A stretch of 64,000 bases of DNA, taken from Rhizoctonia solani. Lineage: Eukaryota; Basidiomycota; Agaricomycetes; Cantharellales; Ceratobasidiaceae. Of the stretch, positions 34,480 through 46,904 are shown piece after piece (the stretch's first letter is position 1; each line of letters begins with the position of its first letter). The notes below the pieces were generated by a model. It was not told the DNA's origin and did no database searches. It saw nothing but the letters and a program-made list of their open reading frames with translations. Both the position numbers and the translations under genes were made by a program. The stretch is from assembly GCF_016906535.1 (NCBI RefSeq), contig NC_057370.1:434001-498000 (forward strand), read 5' to 3'.

Positions 34480-35476
34480 CCGCCCCCCCCCCTCCCATTG
34501 ATTTCTTCGCAAGCCTAAGGGAGCACTTTTCGTAGGCTCAATTTATGTACCTATTAACTGTTTTACATTACAAGTTAATTGCATATTATTAATCTGCATA
34601 TTCTCCCTTGTCCTCTTCACCGTGAAAGGTGGCCCGCTTGAATTTGCGGCAGATAATCTCCTAGTTTCAGAGGCGTAACCCCCCTGAGACAACTGTAGGA
34701 GGCTTTCCCCTCATCTTAAGATCGCGTCCCTGGCCTATTTATTCGAATCCCCCCCCTTGTTATCCTATAGTATCTGAACGTTCAATTGTACAATATATTA
34801 CTATTTCAAGCCTACATATAAATGAAGTTGGGGAATAGGACACAATCGGAAACGTCTGAAAGCTATCTGGTTGGAGTATTTGATTGTGCTGGTGATTGGG
34901 CGTATAAGAATGAAACGAAATAGAACAGGGGAGAAGGTAAAAGCGAGTGGGCCTACCAGTGGAGCAAAATGTGGTTAGCACTTTGCATTCGAACGAAGTA
35001 CTCTTGGGGCTGGAATTAGCATATTTTTTTTTTGAGCTCTTGATGCGCAGCCCGTCCTTCATGCGGTTTCAGCGGCGGTATCAATAAGAGCAGAAAACCT
35101 ACGCTGGTATGAATTGGCTGAGAGTTCGATGCAGTTAAAAAGCCGCTGATTCCAGGAAGGGGGTCGTGCTTGGCCTGTGACGGACTCTGGCTTGTGACGG
35201 GCTCTGGCCAGTCTCTAGATGAACCTTCTTGGGCACAGGGGTAAGGGGTCGGTCAGGTGCTTTATGATAGGGGTTTTGTAAAACGCTTCTGTACACACGA
35301 TCTTTGAAGACAGCCACAAACATCAAATTGTGACAAGGAAATCGACTTGATGAGTGCGCAAACTCAACAGCACTGCGATGCAGCAGAAGCCAAACTAACA
35401 TGTCTGCTGCACGGTGGAGGCAAGGATTCGTGGCGGTAGGGGGAATGGATTTCGGTGTATGCGAGCACGTGCTATA

Positions 35477-35550
35477 CAGTTCGCCTTAAAACCTCTCACA
35501 GAGTTGCGCCTTTTCCGGCGTAACTCCGTGAGAGGTTTTAAGGCGAATTG
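35477..35550. repeat. Hairpin with 34-bp arms
   Basis: CAGTTCGCCTTAAAACCTCT and onwards to GCGCC (35477-35510) is repeated inverted at 35517-35550 with about three mismatches and a 6-bp loop. Weaker inverted similarity continues outside (GGTGTATGC on both arms), suggesting a MITE of about 150-180 bp. Confidence 0.75.
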
Positions 35551-36169
35551 TACATGTGACCGGGGTGCATACACCTCCGTGTACCCCCACTTCAACGGCG
35601 ACGAAAACGGGCAGGAACTTGATTATAAAAACGCCGCGTTGTATATTTTGATTAATTCTACAAATGCATTCCTGATACTGTTGGGCACATATCTAATTGA
35701 TTCAAAGCAACGATAGCAGCAAGTCAACTGCTTTATCCGCAATGTCGCTCTCAAACACTTCGATATTGTGTTGATTTGCCAACCTAGTATACCGGGCATA
35801 TGTCGTTAGCCAAACAATGGAGAGAGTATTTCATTGACATTACCTTCTTACGGCAGCTGCGGCTAGCCGGGATATCTCTTGTAATGACTCCTCGGATTAT
35901 AAGTAATTTTAGTGCCCAACTTCCCAGTAATCGGAAAACACATGCTGGTTCATCATTATTCCCATAGTCTATTTGATCTTGTACCAATCAGACCTGACGT
36001 ATCAGGGTGTCCGTCAAATATAAAACATGCATATCTTACCTAGTGCAACCATTCTCCTCCCGTCTTCATAGACTCGGAATAATAACCGCATAAATGTATT
36101 ACTCTAGAGTTTATCTATCCTTGGGATGGTAAATCCCTGCTAGCCACACGAGCAACGGCAATAGTGCAG

Positions 36170-37010
36170 TTGGGTAAGGTTTGGCGAGGTGCTGGATGAA
36201 ACACAGATTGGAGACAAACAACAAGTCAAGATTAAGATGGTAGTCCCAACCTCTGAGAATGAAAAACAAAAACAATCCCTCCAACCATATGTTCCACTTT
36301 GGAAATTCCTGGTATTGAATTGGGTTATTTTATTCCACTCAGTCAATTCAAAGAACCAGCATTTTATAACGTTCCAAGACTCATGACTTCTTTAAACAAG
36401 TCTTTGGCGTAAGTTTATTTTTTATGACATCTGAATGCTATTGAATGGATTTAGGGGGTCTTTTTTTATGCATAGCCGTAACATGGCACATTAACCACAT
36501 CGGTCGCTATGTAGCCACCCAGTAACTGTAGCTGATGCGTGGATAATCTAGCAATATAGCACCGGTCAATGTTATGATAGATGTCCAATCTCTTTATGAA
36601 GAGCCTTTCCCATCTTACAAATATCTGATGACAGAAGAGATTCGGTATTGTTTAGGCTATGCTCAATGGTTCGAGGAGAAGGACTGCCCTTGAAGGGTCA
36701 CAGGCTTGGGTGAGCGTGAAGCCGCGCCCGAACAAGCGGGAATCGCCCCATAAGACCCTGTTGTTGTTGATGTATCAACTGGGCATAATGATTCAAACGA
36801 ATTCATAGATGTAAAGAGTATCCGACTTTTCACCAGACAATCCAGCTGCTCAAATTTTTGCTCCTTAATGAACGAGATGACACAGCATGATCCTAGCGAG
36901 AGGGCAGACATTGGAACAGCTCGTTCAACCATGAAGACTGCGTTTCTAGGTCTTTCCGGCTCACAATACCGTTGGCCACTCGCTACGGAGAAGCATGGAC
37001 CTCTCGATCG
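36170..37010 (+). pseudogene. Kinase pseudogene, copy K3
   Basis: Plus-strand pieces match K2 in order. VLDETQIGDKQQVKIKMVVP is near 36190-36250. LGYFIPLSQF ... YNVPRLMTSL is near 36320-36400. NVMIDVQSLYEEPFPSYKY is near 36570-36630. APEQAGIAP, a stop, DPVVVDV with a frame loss, is near 36725-36770. EMTQHDPSER ... TAFLGLSGSQYRWPL is near 36865-36980. Stops and shifts between and within pieces show it is dead. The last motif matches K2 almost exactly (TAFLGLSGVRYRWPL). It is the third member of the family in the window and in the opposite orientation. Confidence 0.75.
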
Positions 37011-37276
37011 TATTGCGTCTTGTTCCTTGGGTTTTTAGAGGAAGTCAAACATGCTATCAGGCAAATTCTGACTGTCCTACTCCAGCGCAAATAACGATAT
37101 GCCGCTCCTGTAGTTTTCCCTTTAGCTTCTGTCGGTAATGGTTCATTAATGTACTTAAAAAACAATCTAAAGCGGTGGCAATGGTTAATACAATAGCTTA
37201 GTAAAGTCGTCATCTGCGTACAACTGTAGATATATGCGATACTTTCTTCCCAAATAACCTCAAAAGTATACAATAT

Positions 37277-39265
37277 CTAATGAAGACCAAGATTACCAAG
37301 CTCACGAAGCATATCCTCGATTCGGCTGGGATCCCTCTCTATTACTTCCCTCAAACACCTTTCTGCCGCATCCAAATCACTCTGCTGAGCATTCTGGCGA
37401 CGAAGCTGAGAACGGTACCTCTTTGAGTAGGCTTTCCCAAGCGACTCTAGCCGACCCGCATAACGTCGATGGTCTGAAGGAGTAAGTGCGACAGCCTGGC
37501 GATGTAATTCGACAGCATAATTCAAGTATTGGGTCCTGGGAGGTTGAACGGCTGTTCTGTACTTAGCCATGAAAGACTTGCCAAGCAAATCAGTGATACG
37601 TGCGTGGTCTGGATCTGTAAACGGTGTATATTCGACCGTGACCTTGAGATAATCAATCGCTTTATCTAGGTCGTGAATATCACCTGTGGCTCTGTAGCGA
37701 ATATGGAAGGCCTTGGCTAGACTGCCTGTTGTAGCCGGATAGGCAGCATGTTCGGTAGTAAGTAATCGGAGAGCCATCTCTTGGATATTGATTGCTGTAT
37801 TCAAGCTATTCATGTCGTTCTGAACCATGGCACGCATCATGATCGCGTCCCCATAGCTGCGCATTCGCTTCGGTCGCTCTGGGCTTTCTTCCGGGGTATG
37901 TTCAACCGCAAACCCTAGGAATTCAACTGCACGAGTAACATCCTCGGCACTATGGGTTCGGTCAAAACGGGATAGTAATGCACCACCCAGTAGTCCGGAT
38001 AAGGGCGTTCGCTCAGGAGCATTCGTTGGAACCGAGTCAAGTGCTTCTTCACACCGTGCAAGCGCCTGCTCAAGAGACTCCGATCGTCCGTGCATCGTCG
38101 GAACGTGCATACTGGGCAAGTTCGATGCGGGCAAAGTCAGCCAATACCTTTGGTCGATCAGAATGTCCAGGTGGAGTGAGCTCGAGTGCTTGATTCAGGT
38201 GATTAATAGCTAACTCTGCATAGTCCGGATCTGCGGTGTGCTCAAATTGGGCAGCCAAAGTACGACCCAGCCCCCCATGGCTCTTTATTCTCAGCTCTGG
38301 GTCAGGGCTCTCCAGTGAGAATGAAGCTAGTTTCAGCTGAGCTTCGACCGCTTCCTCCATGTCGTCGACGTCCCCATAATGCTCGAACCTTTGAGATAAT
38401 ACAGCGCCGAGCGTTTCAGCGGCTTGAGCTTTTGTAGATAGAGGAAGATTAGACCCCTGGCTGAGTAGTTCTTTGAGATCGGTGATCGCCTGATGGGCCG
38501 CTTCGAGATCGCCGCTTGATAGAAACTCGTTGGCTGTGATAGCGGCTCGCTCCTCGGGGAGCATTTCTGCGAGGTCCGGAAGATGGATGCGAGATGATCT
38601 TGAAGGAGCCCGGTTCTCTAATGGTCTAAGATCTTGGAGAAAATGGATGGGAATAGGGGGGGTAGGGGTTCGCGTATCAGTAGCGCCCGGTGTCATATCA
38701 TGAACGGGAGTTTCAGGCTCAAGAATTGGTGTCTCTTCTGCAGCAAAGAGAGGTAAGTGTTCTGCTCCTCATTGTATGCGAACCACTAACCTCTAATGGG
38801 GGTTTCCGAATTGTGAGTGACAACAGAAACTTCCTCGATACCGGGAGTGGAGACTGCACTCGCGGGTTGAGGATTGTCTGCCGAACCCTCAGGTGGGAGG
38901 ATAGGTACGACATCAGTAGGAATATCTTGAGTTGCGTTCCCAGAATTGGGGTCAGCAACACTAGCATCCGACCCGTTCTCATCAACAAGTACATCAGATA
39001 TACTGGGTGTTTCCGACCTCGGAGCTCCCCTGGAAGGCGTTGCGGGGGCGAGGGATGGTGTAGGGCTCGGAAGAGGAGAAGGAAAAGATCCTGGGATGGA
39101 GGATGACGCAGGACTCGGAAGAGGAAAAGAAGAAGGAAAGGATCCTGGGACGGGGGACTCAGGAGCTTCCTCTATGGAAAATTTGAATTCAGTATTAATC
39201 GGGGAACAAATGGAGGTATAGCTACCATTATCATCCATGAACGAAAACCGTGCTCCTCCTGACAT
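37277..39265 (-). CDS. TPR-repeat protein (one frameshift)
   Basis: Exon 1 (39265-38791) encodes a Pro/Ser-rich, probably disordered N-terminus with repeated PGSFPS units. A 53-bp intron (38790-38738) leads into exon 2, which runs to a stop at 37277. Exon 2 encodes long TPR-like helical repeats of about 45-50 residues with the pattern GLGRTLAAQFEHTADPDYAE / AINHLNQALELTP. This is the type seen in fungal TPR proteins often joined to CHAT or NB-ARC domains. No CHAT, NACHT or NB-ARC domain follows; the protein ends about 45 residues after the last repeat. The frame changes by one base near 38080-38095, inside one repeat, while both sides keep perfect repeat spacing. It is either a recent pseudogene or a sequence error. 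Such repeats mediate protein contacts. Confidence 0.75.
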
Positions 39266-40335
39266 AATGAATATCCGTACAAATCAGATTATTATAATAG
39301 TCGTAGCTGTTGTGGTATCTATCAGCAAGGCCACCTGATTTATACCAGTTGAGTTGGTCCTCTTCGCCAATTAGGATGATTAACAATAAATGCTCATCGG
39401 TCCTATGAGCCTAATTGCAGTACCGTGTGATCGGTAGTTCACCAACGTCTGGTAAGGCACGTCAAGCTCGAGTAGCTACTCACGATGAGCACTTTTGTGA
39501 TGGGTTACGGGCGTCTTGCAGCGGAATGTACTTGGAAGCTCATAAATTGATCCCAGATGAGCTAGGTTCGTTGGATCCACCGGCCAGCAGACTCAAGCTG
39601 CATCGCCTTTGTGCCTCGTGGCTGCCACATGGATCATACCACACTTGAGAAGTGGAAAGTCGTGAATTATCAAATAAATCTACTGCACCTACACGAGATT
39701 GCAAGTAATATTCATGTCTAAGACGCAAATAGCCTTTCTTACGTGTATAACATGCTGCAGGCCATGTACGAACCCTCGGTAATTCCCTCAAGACGAATAA
39801 CTGAAATCGGCAAACTCGGCTGCTCGCCATGTGGAAGTCGCCATTCGATTGAAAGTTATACCTTGAAGCTGCTCTTCGCCGTCCTAAAACCAGTATGGTG
39901 GCATGTGAGACGGGACAAGCGATAAGCGCTGGAGCAAATCAATGCCATATGTATGACATATAGTGGGCCTTCTTGTCAGGCTTATCTCCAACTCTGATTA
40001 CCACAACTCAAACACGCTTAAACATTCTAATGTCCGTTACAATCGAACACCCGCTTGTTTTCTGAAATGCTTGCAGCCAGAGTTAAAGCCGAATATTAAA
40101 AGTGCTACTATGCCCATCGCCCATTGCCCACTTCAACACGTTCAGCTCATCAGTATGCCAGCCCACCCGTAACCTTCGTCAATGACAATAGTTGTCATGC
40201 ACTGCCTTGCCAGCCTCATGGTCAACTGCTCTTCAGCGATCACCGGCTGCTCACTGCACCGGTGTCTTTGACTGGGTTAGAACAGCAACTAATCAGATTT
40301 ATCCACTTCAATTTACATTTCGACTCAGCTCAACA
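39266..40335. other. Gene-free stretch
   Basis: No supported gene between the TPR gene start and the first hydrolase gene of the array. It presumably contains both promoters. Confidence 0.4.
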
Positions 40336-42787
40336 ATGACATTATCTCATCCTAGCACTGACAATCCTCGGTCCACGCGCTCGACACCATTGACAGACTT
40401 GAAGGACATTTTGATCTTTTTGGATGGGACGGGAAAGGATGGAGCTTTGGACTCAGGTATTGGTTGACTTCAAGCGTCATACTAATGCGATTCCTGAATC
40501 AATGGATTCCCACAGGAAACAGCCATCCAACAACCAATGTCTGGCAGCTTTGTAGGCCGATTTGCGTGTTTGATTACAGACCACATTTGTTGAGTCCATT
40601 TGAAATTGGGCAGATTTAATGGCAGAATCGATTGATAGCGGGCATCTCAAACGCAAGCGGATATCTCTCTACATTCCAGGTGTGGGTTCGGGAAAGGGTG
40701 ACTTGAAAATCAAACGTTGGTTAATTCAAATTTATGGAAGTAGGATCGGTAGGTAGACTTCGTGATTACTCCAAATAAGCTATCAATTTAGTGACACGAG
40801 GATTGAGCAGTTGACCAGGTGGTTCAAGCTTGGAATTATATTTACATTAATTACAGGCCTGGAGATCGTATCTAGTTGGCCCCATTATTTTTCCTTACCT
40901 TCGCGACCAATAACCTTTTATGTAGTCTTTTCGGGTATTCACGCGGAGCATTTGCTGCCAGAAAATTGGCCAGTTTACTGGTCCGTGAACAGTTTTTATA
41001 CCAATTAACGTAGTTAAGCTTACCCTGCCATCAGCTTCGTCTTGAGTTGACCAACACTGGTCGAAGCTTTCTTGAAAAGTGGAGATTATGTGAAAGACCG
41101 CTCTCATGGATTCCATCGGAGGAGCCTCCCAAAACTCCGATTGCTGTGGAGTACGTGGTCCTTTCAATATAGCTTTGAGTGACTCACGCTCCTCCCCAGA
41201 TGCATTGGCGTCTGGGATACCGTCGGTGAGCCTTCTTTCTATAAGGACGGAACATATTTGAACTGTCTCCTAGGCGCTGTTTACAACCCGGTATTCCGCT
41301 TGAAGCAAAATATCATAGGGACGCCCGATGACGAGCAAGTGACTCCAGGTATAAAGTTTAAACCTTCTCTTTAAACTTACATGTCCAGGTTCCCCTCAAA
41401 TGTGAAGCATGTATTTCACGCTCTTGCTTTTCACGAAAACCGAATGCGTTTCCAAGTCAACCTATTTGAAAGTCCAAAAGGCCGTACCCCACCAAAGCAG
41501 GTACCCAATTTAGCCTCGAGGTTTTCTGAACTATCTACCTAAATTGTATAGATATGGTTTCCAGGATCACATTCAGATGTAGGTGGAGGGGGCAAAAATC
41601 CAGATCTACCTAGGATTAGTTTATTATGGTTGTTGGTAAGCAGATCTGCTCCTGCATAACTCGCAAAAACACTTGATCTCTTACATACAGGGAGAGTTAC
41701 AACCGCACATTACGATCCGTAATAGTCAGATATTATACCCAGAAGTTAATCATTTAAAACCAAGTGACGCTTATTCCGAATCAGGATGGAAACGACTACA
41801 GTCGACGCCCTCTCCATGCTCGTTGATGGGCTCCAATTCAAATGCACGTTTCTAGGAAAAGAAGGGGGTGTTTTTTGCTTAATCAGTAGATTAATAATCA
41901 GCTGCTTTCTTGTTTCTGAGGGGCTGCACACGAGCAAACGGTACAAAGAGATGCATTGCTTAAGACACATAATCTATATGCGTATTAATTGCAAGGAGGG
42001 ACTAAAGGAGCGACATTGTTACGAGATCAGACACAAAAGTTTGCAAACCAAATTATTCGACTAAAGCCTAGCCTGAGCAAACATATCGCGAAGTTCACGC
42101 TCGGGGTCCTCCGGGGGCAAAATCTGCTGCTGGAATGTGAGGCGCTGGCGCTTGGGGCTCTCTTCGGACATGATTGGGCTTTTACGGAAGTTGATTAACA
42201 CCCAATGCATTGATGTCGACTGGATTGCGAAGCATATACTCACTAGTGATATCTAAAAAAAGACGCAAAAAGAGAGAAAATTACAGAGACAAAGCAATTG
42301 TGGTGGCAAGATTGAGACATGTATTCACAAGAGCTCTGCTTAAATACAGGAAAGTGTAATTTTTTTCGCTGAACCCAGAGGCTGTCGGTTGTTGTGCCTA
42401 ATGGGGATAGTGGCTGTGGCACAAAAACAGTTAGAAAGCAAAGTCATGAAATTGCGAACCCGTTTGTCAGCTAGAAACCGAAACACGAGCATCCGGAGGG
42501 AGAGCATGGAGAGGGCGTCGACTGTAGTCGATCGATACGAAACGCGGCTAGACAGCAAGGCACTCAAAGCCGGAGATTTAATTCACATTTCGCTTACCGA
42601 GATAGATAAGGCAAACATACGACCACGAAGGGCGGCGTACCATTCCTTGATGAATATTCTAGAACTGGATTATCTAGGGTTACAAACTGTGGCGTTGAAC
42701 CAAGTAGAGCGCGAGTTGTCTCGGACTCGACTTAGAACAACGGTACAGTATTTCTTTGAATCGCATCGAATCCCAAAGAGAGTTTAA
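40336..42787 (+). CDS. DUF2235 (Tle1-like) hydrolase, copy 1, split by a TIR element
   Basis: The ATG is at 40336. Short exons give the family motifs in order: ILIFLDGTGKDG, PTTNVWQL, LYIPGVGSG, YRPGDRI, LFGYSRGAFAARKLASLL (the nucleophile-elbow Ser), IGVWDTVGE, FHALAFHENR and IWFPGSHSDVGGGG. These are the hallmarks of the DUF2235 / type VI lipase Tle1-like alpha/beta hydrolase fold; a Ser-Asp-His triad is expected from the family. The C-terminal part (LKPSDAYSESGWKR, then VDRYETRLDSKAL) is interrupted by a 726-bp element at 41799-42524 with TA duplication. Whether the insert is spliced out is unknown. Removing it restores the frame seen in copies 2 and 3. The product is probably cytosolic; the substrate is unknown. 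Confidence 0.85.
41799..42524. mobile_element. 726-bp TIR element inserted in DUF2235 copy 1
   Basis: Both ends read inwards as CAGTCGACGCCCTCTCCATG followed by CTC, a perfect terminal inverted repeat of 23 bp. The element is flanked by TA on both sides (41797-41798 and 42525-42526). Removing it rejoins the coding frame at WKR/VDRYE. The TA duplication and size suit a non-autonomous Tc1/mariner-type or similar element. A minus-strand open frame inside (42061-42243; MSEESPKRQRLTFQQQ, then LPPEDPERELRDMF) is not a transposase and could be a captured gene fragment. Confidence 0.88.
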
Positions 42788-44606
42788 AGTAACATTACTT
42801 TTACTAGTCTCAAGTCATAATTGGCAAGATCAAGAATCAGCTGCGTGATCCCTTGGGATCTCTTGCATCCACGGGCATGCAAAGGAATCGGTCGAACTCC
42901 AGCACGGGGGTTATTATTCGTTCGCCTCGGGTGCCTAGAGTTATCCAACACCCTGAATGGCGTCACGCTATTTATGCGGATACCTCCTCTGGTTTATAGT
43001 CTCTCGGATTCGTTTGGTAATATCATGTCTGAAATCCACATTTTGACGGGTAGGAAACTACATCGAACTTCCTCTGCTTTCGCGTATCGTATGAGTATGC
43101 AATGCGTATATATATAATATCTATGTAGTAATGAAAGCGTGTGCACATGCGGGGACCATGCAAATGCGAAGGAGTCAAACTGGTGGTTTAGGGGGTGCCC
43201 GCCAGGGCTCCCGGGGCGCGAGCACGACTCGTGGGTCGGGCGATCATATGACTCCTGTCGCGATCTTATAAGGATAAATGGTGAGATAAAGGAATCGAGC
43301 CAGCCAAACGTGCTAGCGAGTGGAGTGGTCGCGAGCAAACGGGTTACTCGCGATGTCGTCCCATGTATTTCAGAGACGGAGCCGAAGTGGGGATACAAAT
43401 TGCTAACGCCGTCACGTCACGTGATCTAGGTAAGCGCCGCTCCTGGCCTCCTGCAGTTTTCCCCCTCCCCTAAGCGAGGTTTATTGTACAATTTGAACTG
43501 ATCGTAGCATATCTACATAGTATTGGTCGTTGTAAGGAACACGTGACTCCGGGGCTCGGCTCCGAGGCCCGCGACTCCTCACTCCCATGAAGAAGTTTAC
43601 ATAAGAAACCCGCAGTAGCCACGCAGCACGCAGACTACGCAGCCTAAGCACACACGCTAGGCTCATGACCTGTAACGACTAAACAAATGACTGAGCGAGT
43701 GTATGCACCCGCTAAACATGTATATAAGGAATCGTTTCGACTAGCTGAAAGAAGTGAATCTTGTATCTAATTAACGGATAGAATATATTGACTTCGATAG
43801 CCAAACTCGCTCGATAATTAAATCAACGATCTAGGCTTTCTATCTCACTCGTTTCTATCATAACCGCAAGGTTATATCTTATATTACTAATCACTGAACT
43901 CTGTTACAGTTACGTTTCTATATAACCTTACAGTCGTGCATCTCCGCAGAACACCTCTTGTCTCTAATTTAGCAACTCAGGGGCATACCAGTAGTTGTAT
44001 GTATCAGATAGAAAGACTTTTTATTAATGGCAGTTATAAAATATGTGTTGATGGCTTATTCGTGTGTGGTCCATATGATATACTCATTTTGGGGTTGGTA
44101 CTCCATGGCCTAATTCCAAGTCTGACATATGGTTGTATATTGCAGCCACGTGACCGTGTGGACCCCTCTCCTGGCCCCTCATTGCCTTCCAACCTTCACC
44201 ACTTTTGCAGCAACCTTCTAGAGGCTATTCTATGTTGGCGCCGATGTACCACGAGTCCAGTTCCAAAAAGGATGCTGAACCGGATCTAATTTATAGACTT
44301 TGGCGAAATGAATAGGGGAGGCTGCGGGGATGCTTTCCCTCGTTTTTTACACGCGGCCAGCGCTTGCCTCGCGGACTGCTGGTGAGCGCTACATGTGATC
44401 AATGAAGGTACGTATGCTATCACTCGGCTATGCCTTGGGCGATCTGAGTTTCAAGGTTGCGCCCAGGAACCTGACAATGGAAGTATACATCTCGTGCAAT
44501 CAGCACGCGCAGGTTTAACAATCACCACCACCAATTGACCCAAACGCTTACTCTAACCGCCCCCCCCCCCCAAATACACCCTCGGACCTCATCTCGCCTG
44601 AAACAC
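42788..44606. other. Gene-free stretch; possible LTR-like segment at 43671-43908
   Basis: No gene was recognised. 43671-43908 begins TGTAACGAC and ends CTGTTACA, a 6-bp inverted end pair as in LTRs. The flanks (TGACC and GTTAC) do not match, so the call is weak. GC-rich blocks near 43190-43250 and 43540-43600 share words such as GGGGC and CGAC but no clear structure. Confidence 0.35.
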
Positions 44607-46904
44607 ATGCCACTGAAGCCTGACAAAGCGTCCGACACACTTTCGCCGCCACCGGGCCCCCATTCTCCCCGATATCATTCATTTCATTCCGGGAGTGGAG
44701 CTCGCCTCACAGGCAAAGATATCTTAGTCTTTTGTGATGGATCTGGAAAAGACGGGAGAGCAGGTTCAGGTTGGTTCTAGCGAATTTAAGAAATCATATA
44801 TGACTTTAACGTGCTATCAGAAACTAAGACAAACGTTTGGAAGCTCTGTGGGTTGTCACGAATCTTAAAATGTGACAAAATTGAAGCTCAATATTCACTA
44901 GACGAACTGGCTCTTGCACAAAAAGGAACCGATCAAAAGGGATGGGGCGCTTTCCAGACTTCTACGTTGCGCCAACACGAAATCGTCTATCTACCCGGCG
45001 TTGGCTCAGGATCTAACAGGAACCCTTACAACTTACTGGTTCGACTTTTTGGTTCCACAATAGGTGAGTTCCTGGACACGCTGCTTCGGACGGACTGTCG
45101 AAAACTACGGCCAGTTGATAACATAGTGGATGCATATCTTCACGTCGCAAAACATTACGAAGCGGGAAGCAAAGTCTAGTAAGGCACCCGATATCCGATT
45201 GACTTTTCGCTAACGCACTGTCACAGTCTTTTTGGCTACTCCAGAGGGGCGTTTGTTGTCCGCAAGGTTGCTAGTTTGATAGTAGGTTAATGGGCGCTTT
45301 CGACCATTGATAGGGCTAACTCATCCCCAGTATCGAATTGGCATTATACGTGAGAGGGAAGATATGCTCAAACTGTGGGATCGTCACGAACGGCCTGTGG
45401 CATGGAATCTAATCGATTCAACCCCAAGAGGCTCCGCCATAAGGATTCAGTTCGTCATTCAAGACAGTCTGCGTGATTTGGACTAATGTAGGTTCATAGG
45501 GCGCTAATTGTCTGGGACACCGTAGGTAGGAGGCATTGACCAGTAATTGAGATAAAAAAGAAATCGACTGATATCATTATCTTCAGGTGCAATTCGGTCC
45601 GTACATCCCAAAAGCAAGATGGAAGCAGACATTTTAGGGATGTCAGATGCAGAGTCAGTCCTGGGCCTATCAAGCGCTTGTAGTTGCTCATTTTGCTGCA
45701 GGCTACCGCCAAACGTGGACCACGCACTTCATGTAGTCGCTTTTCACGAAAACCGCAAGTTGTTCCGAGTGACTCTTTTTGAGCCCGATCCTAAACAGCA
45801 GCATAAACTAAAAGAGGTACGTAAAATGTGTATATGGCCTAGATAGACAGCTTAGGTTTGCTGTGCAGGTCTGGTTCCCAGGTGCCCACGCTGACGTTGG
45901 TGGCGGGGGACATGTGAAGGCAGGGCTGCCCAGTATCAACCTTATTTGGATAATCGTTAGTGGGATCTTACTTGGATTAATTCTTATTCGCTTAGCAAGA
46001 TCCCTCCGATTGATAGGGTGAACTTCAAGCGAATTGCTCCTTATTTATATCACACGATGAACTCGAATATCCCACGGAAATCCAAAGCCTGTCCCCCTCT
46101 GACGCTTATCATCAATCTCCTAGGTGGAAACGCCTTGTAGACAAATGCGAGAGTCGATTGACGCTACTAAACAAGGAATCGCTAGTCCACGAGACGGTCG
46201 TGTATCTTAAAAACTACATGCCAGATCACCTCGATCCTAGGTCAGAACATGAATCATCGATGTTAACAGTAAGCGATCTTATTTCAATCGGGTGGGATAT
46301 CAAGGTCAGCCTTCTCGCTCGCAATGCCTTTGAAACACTCAAATATGCGAATGCCATGGTAAGTTTTTGTGAATGACCTGCCATACTTTACACATATACT
46401 ATATTCATTTAGGCCAACCGAAAACTCAAAGAGCAAGCGGCGCAGTACAGACATAGACTTAGCTCTCTCCAAATGTCTCGAGCACCACGCCCATCGCTAA
46501 CGGCAACCAGCCAGGCTCGGGGTCCCGACATGAGCACTCTGCAATCACATCGGTCCGACACCAATGGAGATTTACCACCCAATACTACTACACGGACATT
46601 TGCGGTTTCACAGGTAGCCAGTCATCGTCATCGTGCAGGATCGTACGTGCAGGTCCGTGTACAGGACCCTGTTCTTGCCCGGACGAATTCGCAGAAAGTC
46701 AAATCAGACACACGTCACACAGCCAGGCATGACGCACCTTTAGCAGGCATCGTGGCATTCCAGGAGTTTGTCCCTAGAACTCGAGGCCCTCCTCCCATGG
46801 CACCATTGGCGGATCGTTCGAAATTTAAACCGAAAGGGAAAGATCATATCAGCAGGGCACTCCGAAACGAAGTCTTACGTGAGGATGGCAAGCGGGGTTC
46901 ATAG
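44607..46904 (+). CDS. DUF2235 (Tle1-like) hydrolase, copy 2
   Basis: I chose the ATG at 44607, which gives a 35-residue Pro/Ser-rich lead before ILVFCDGSGKDG. Here the usual DGT is DGS. Other motifs in order: KTNVWKLC, VYLPGVGSGS, NIVDAYLHVAKHYEAGSK, LFGYSRGAFVVRKVASLI, VWDTVG, ALHVVAFHENRK and VWFPGAHADVGGGGH. The C-terminal part has SPSDAYHQSPRWKRLVDKCE, as in copies 1 and 3. It is followed by a long Arg/Ser/Thr-rich tail ending at 46904 that the other copies lack. The first intron is at the same place as in the sister genes. The hydrolase core looks intact. The role in fungi is not established; bacterial Tle1 homologues are phospholipases. Confidence 0.85.

Noticed and set aside
35150..35210. 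Two copies of TGTGACGGRCTCTGGC in tandem
   Set aside because: Only two short units; not enough to define a repeat family or a regulatory site.
43671..43908. Solo LTR suggested by TGTAAC...GTTACA ends
   Set aside because: Flanking five bases differ and no second copy was seen in the window; mentioned only as a possibility.
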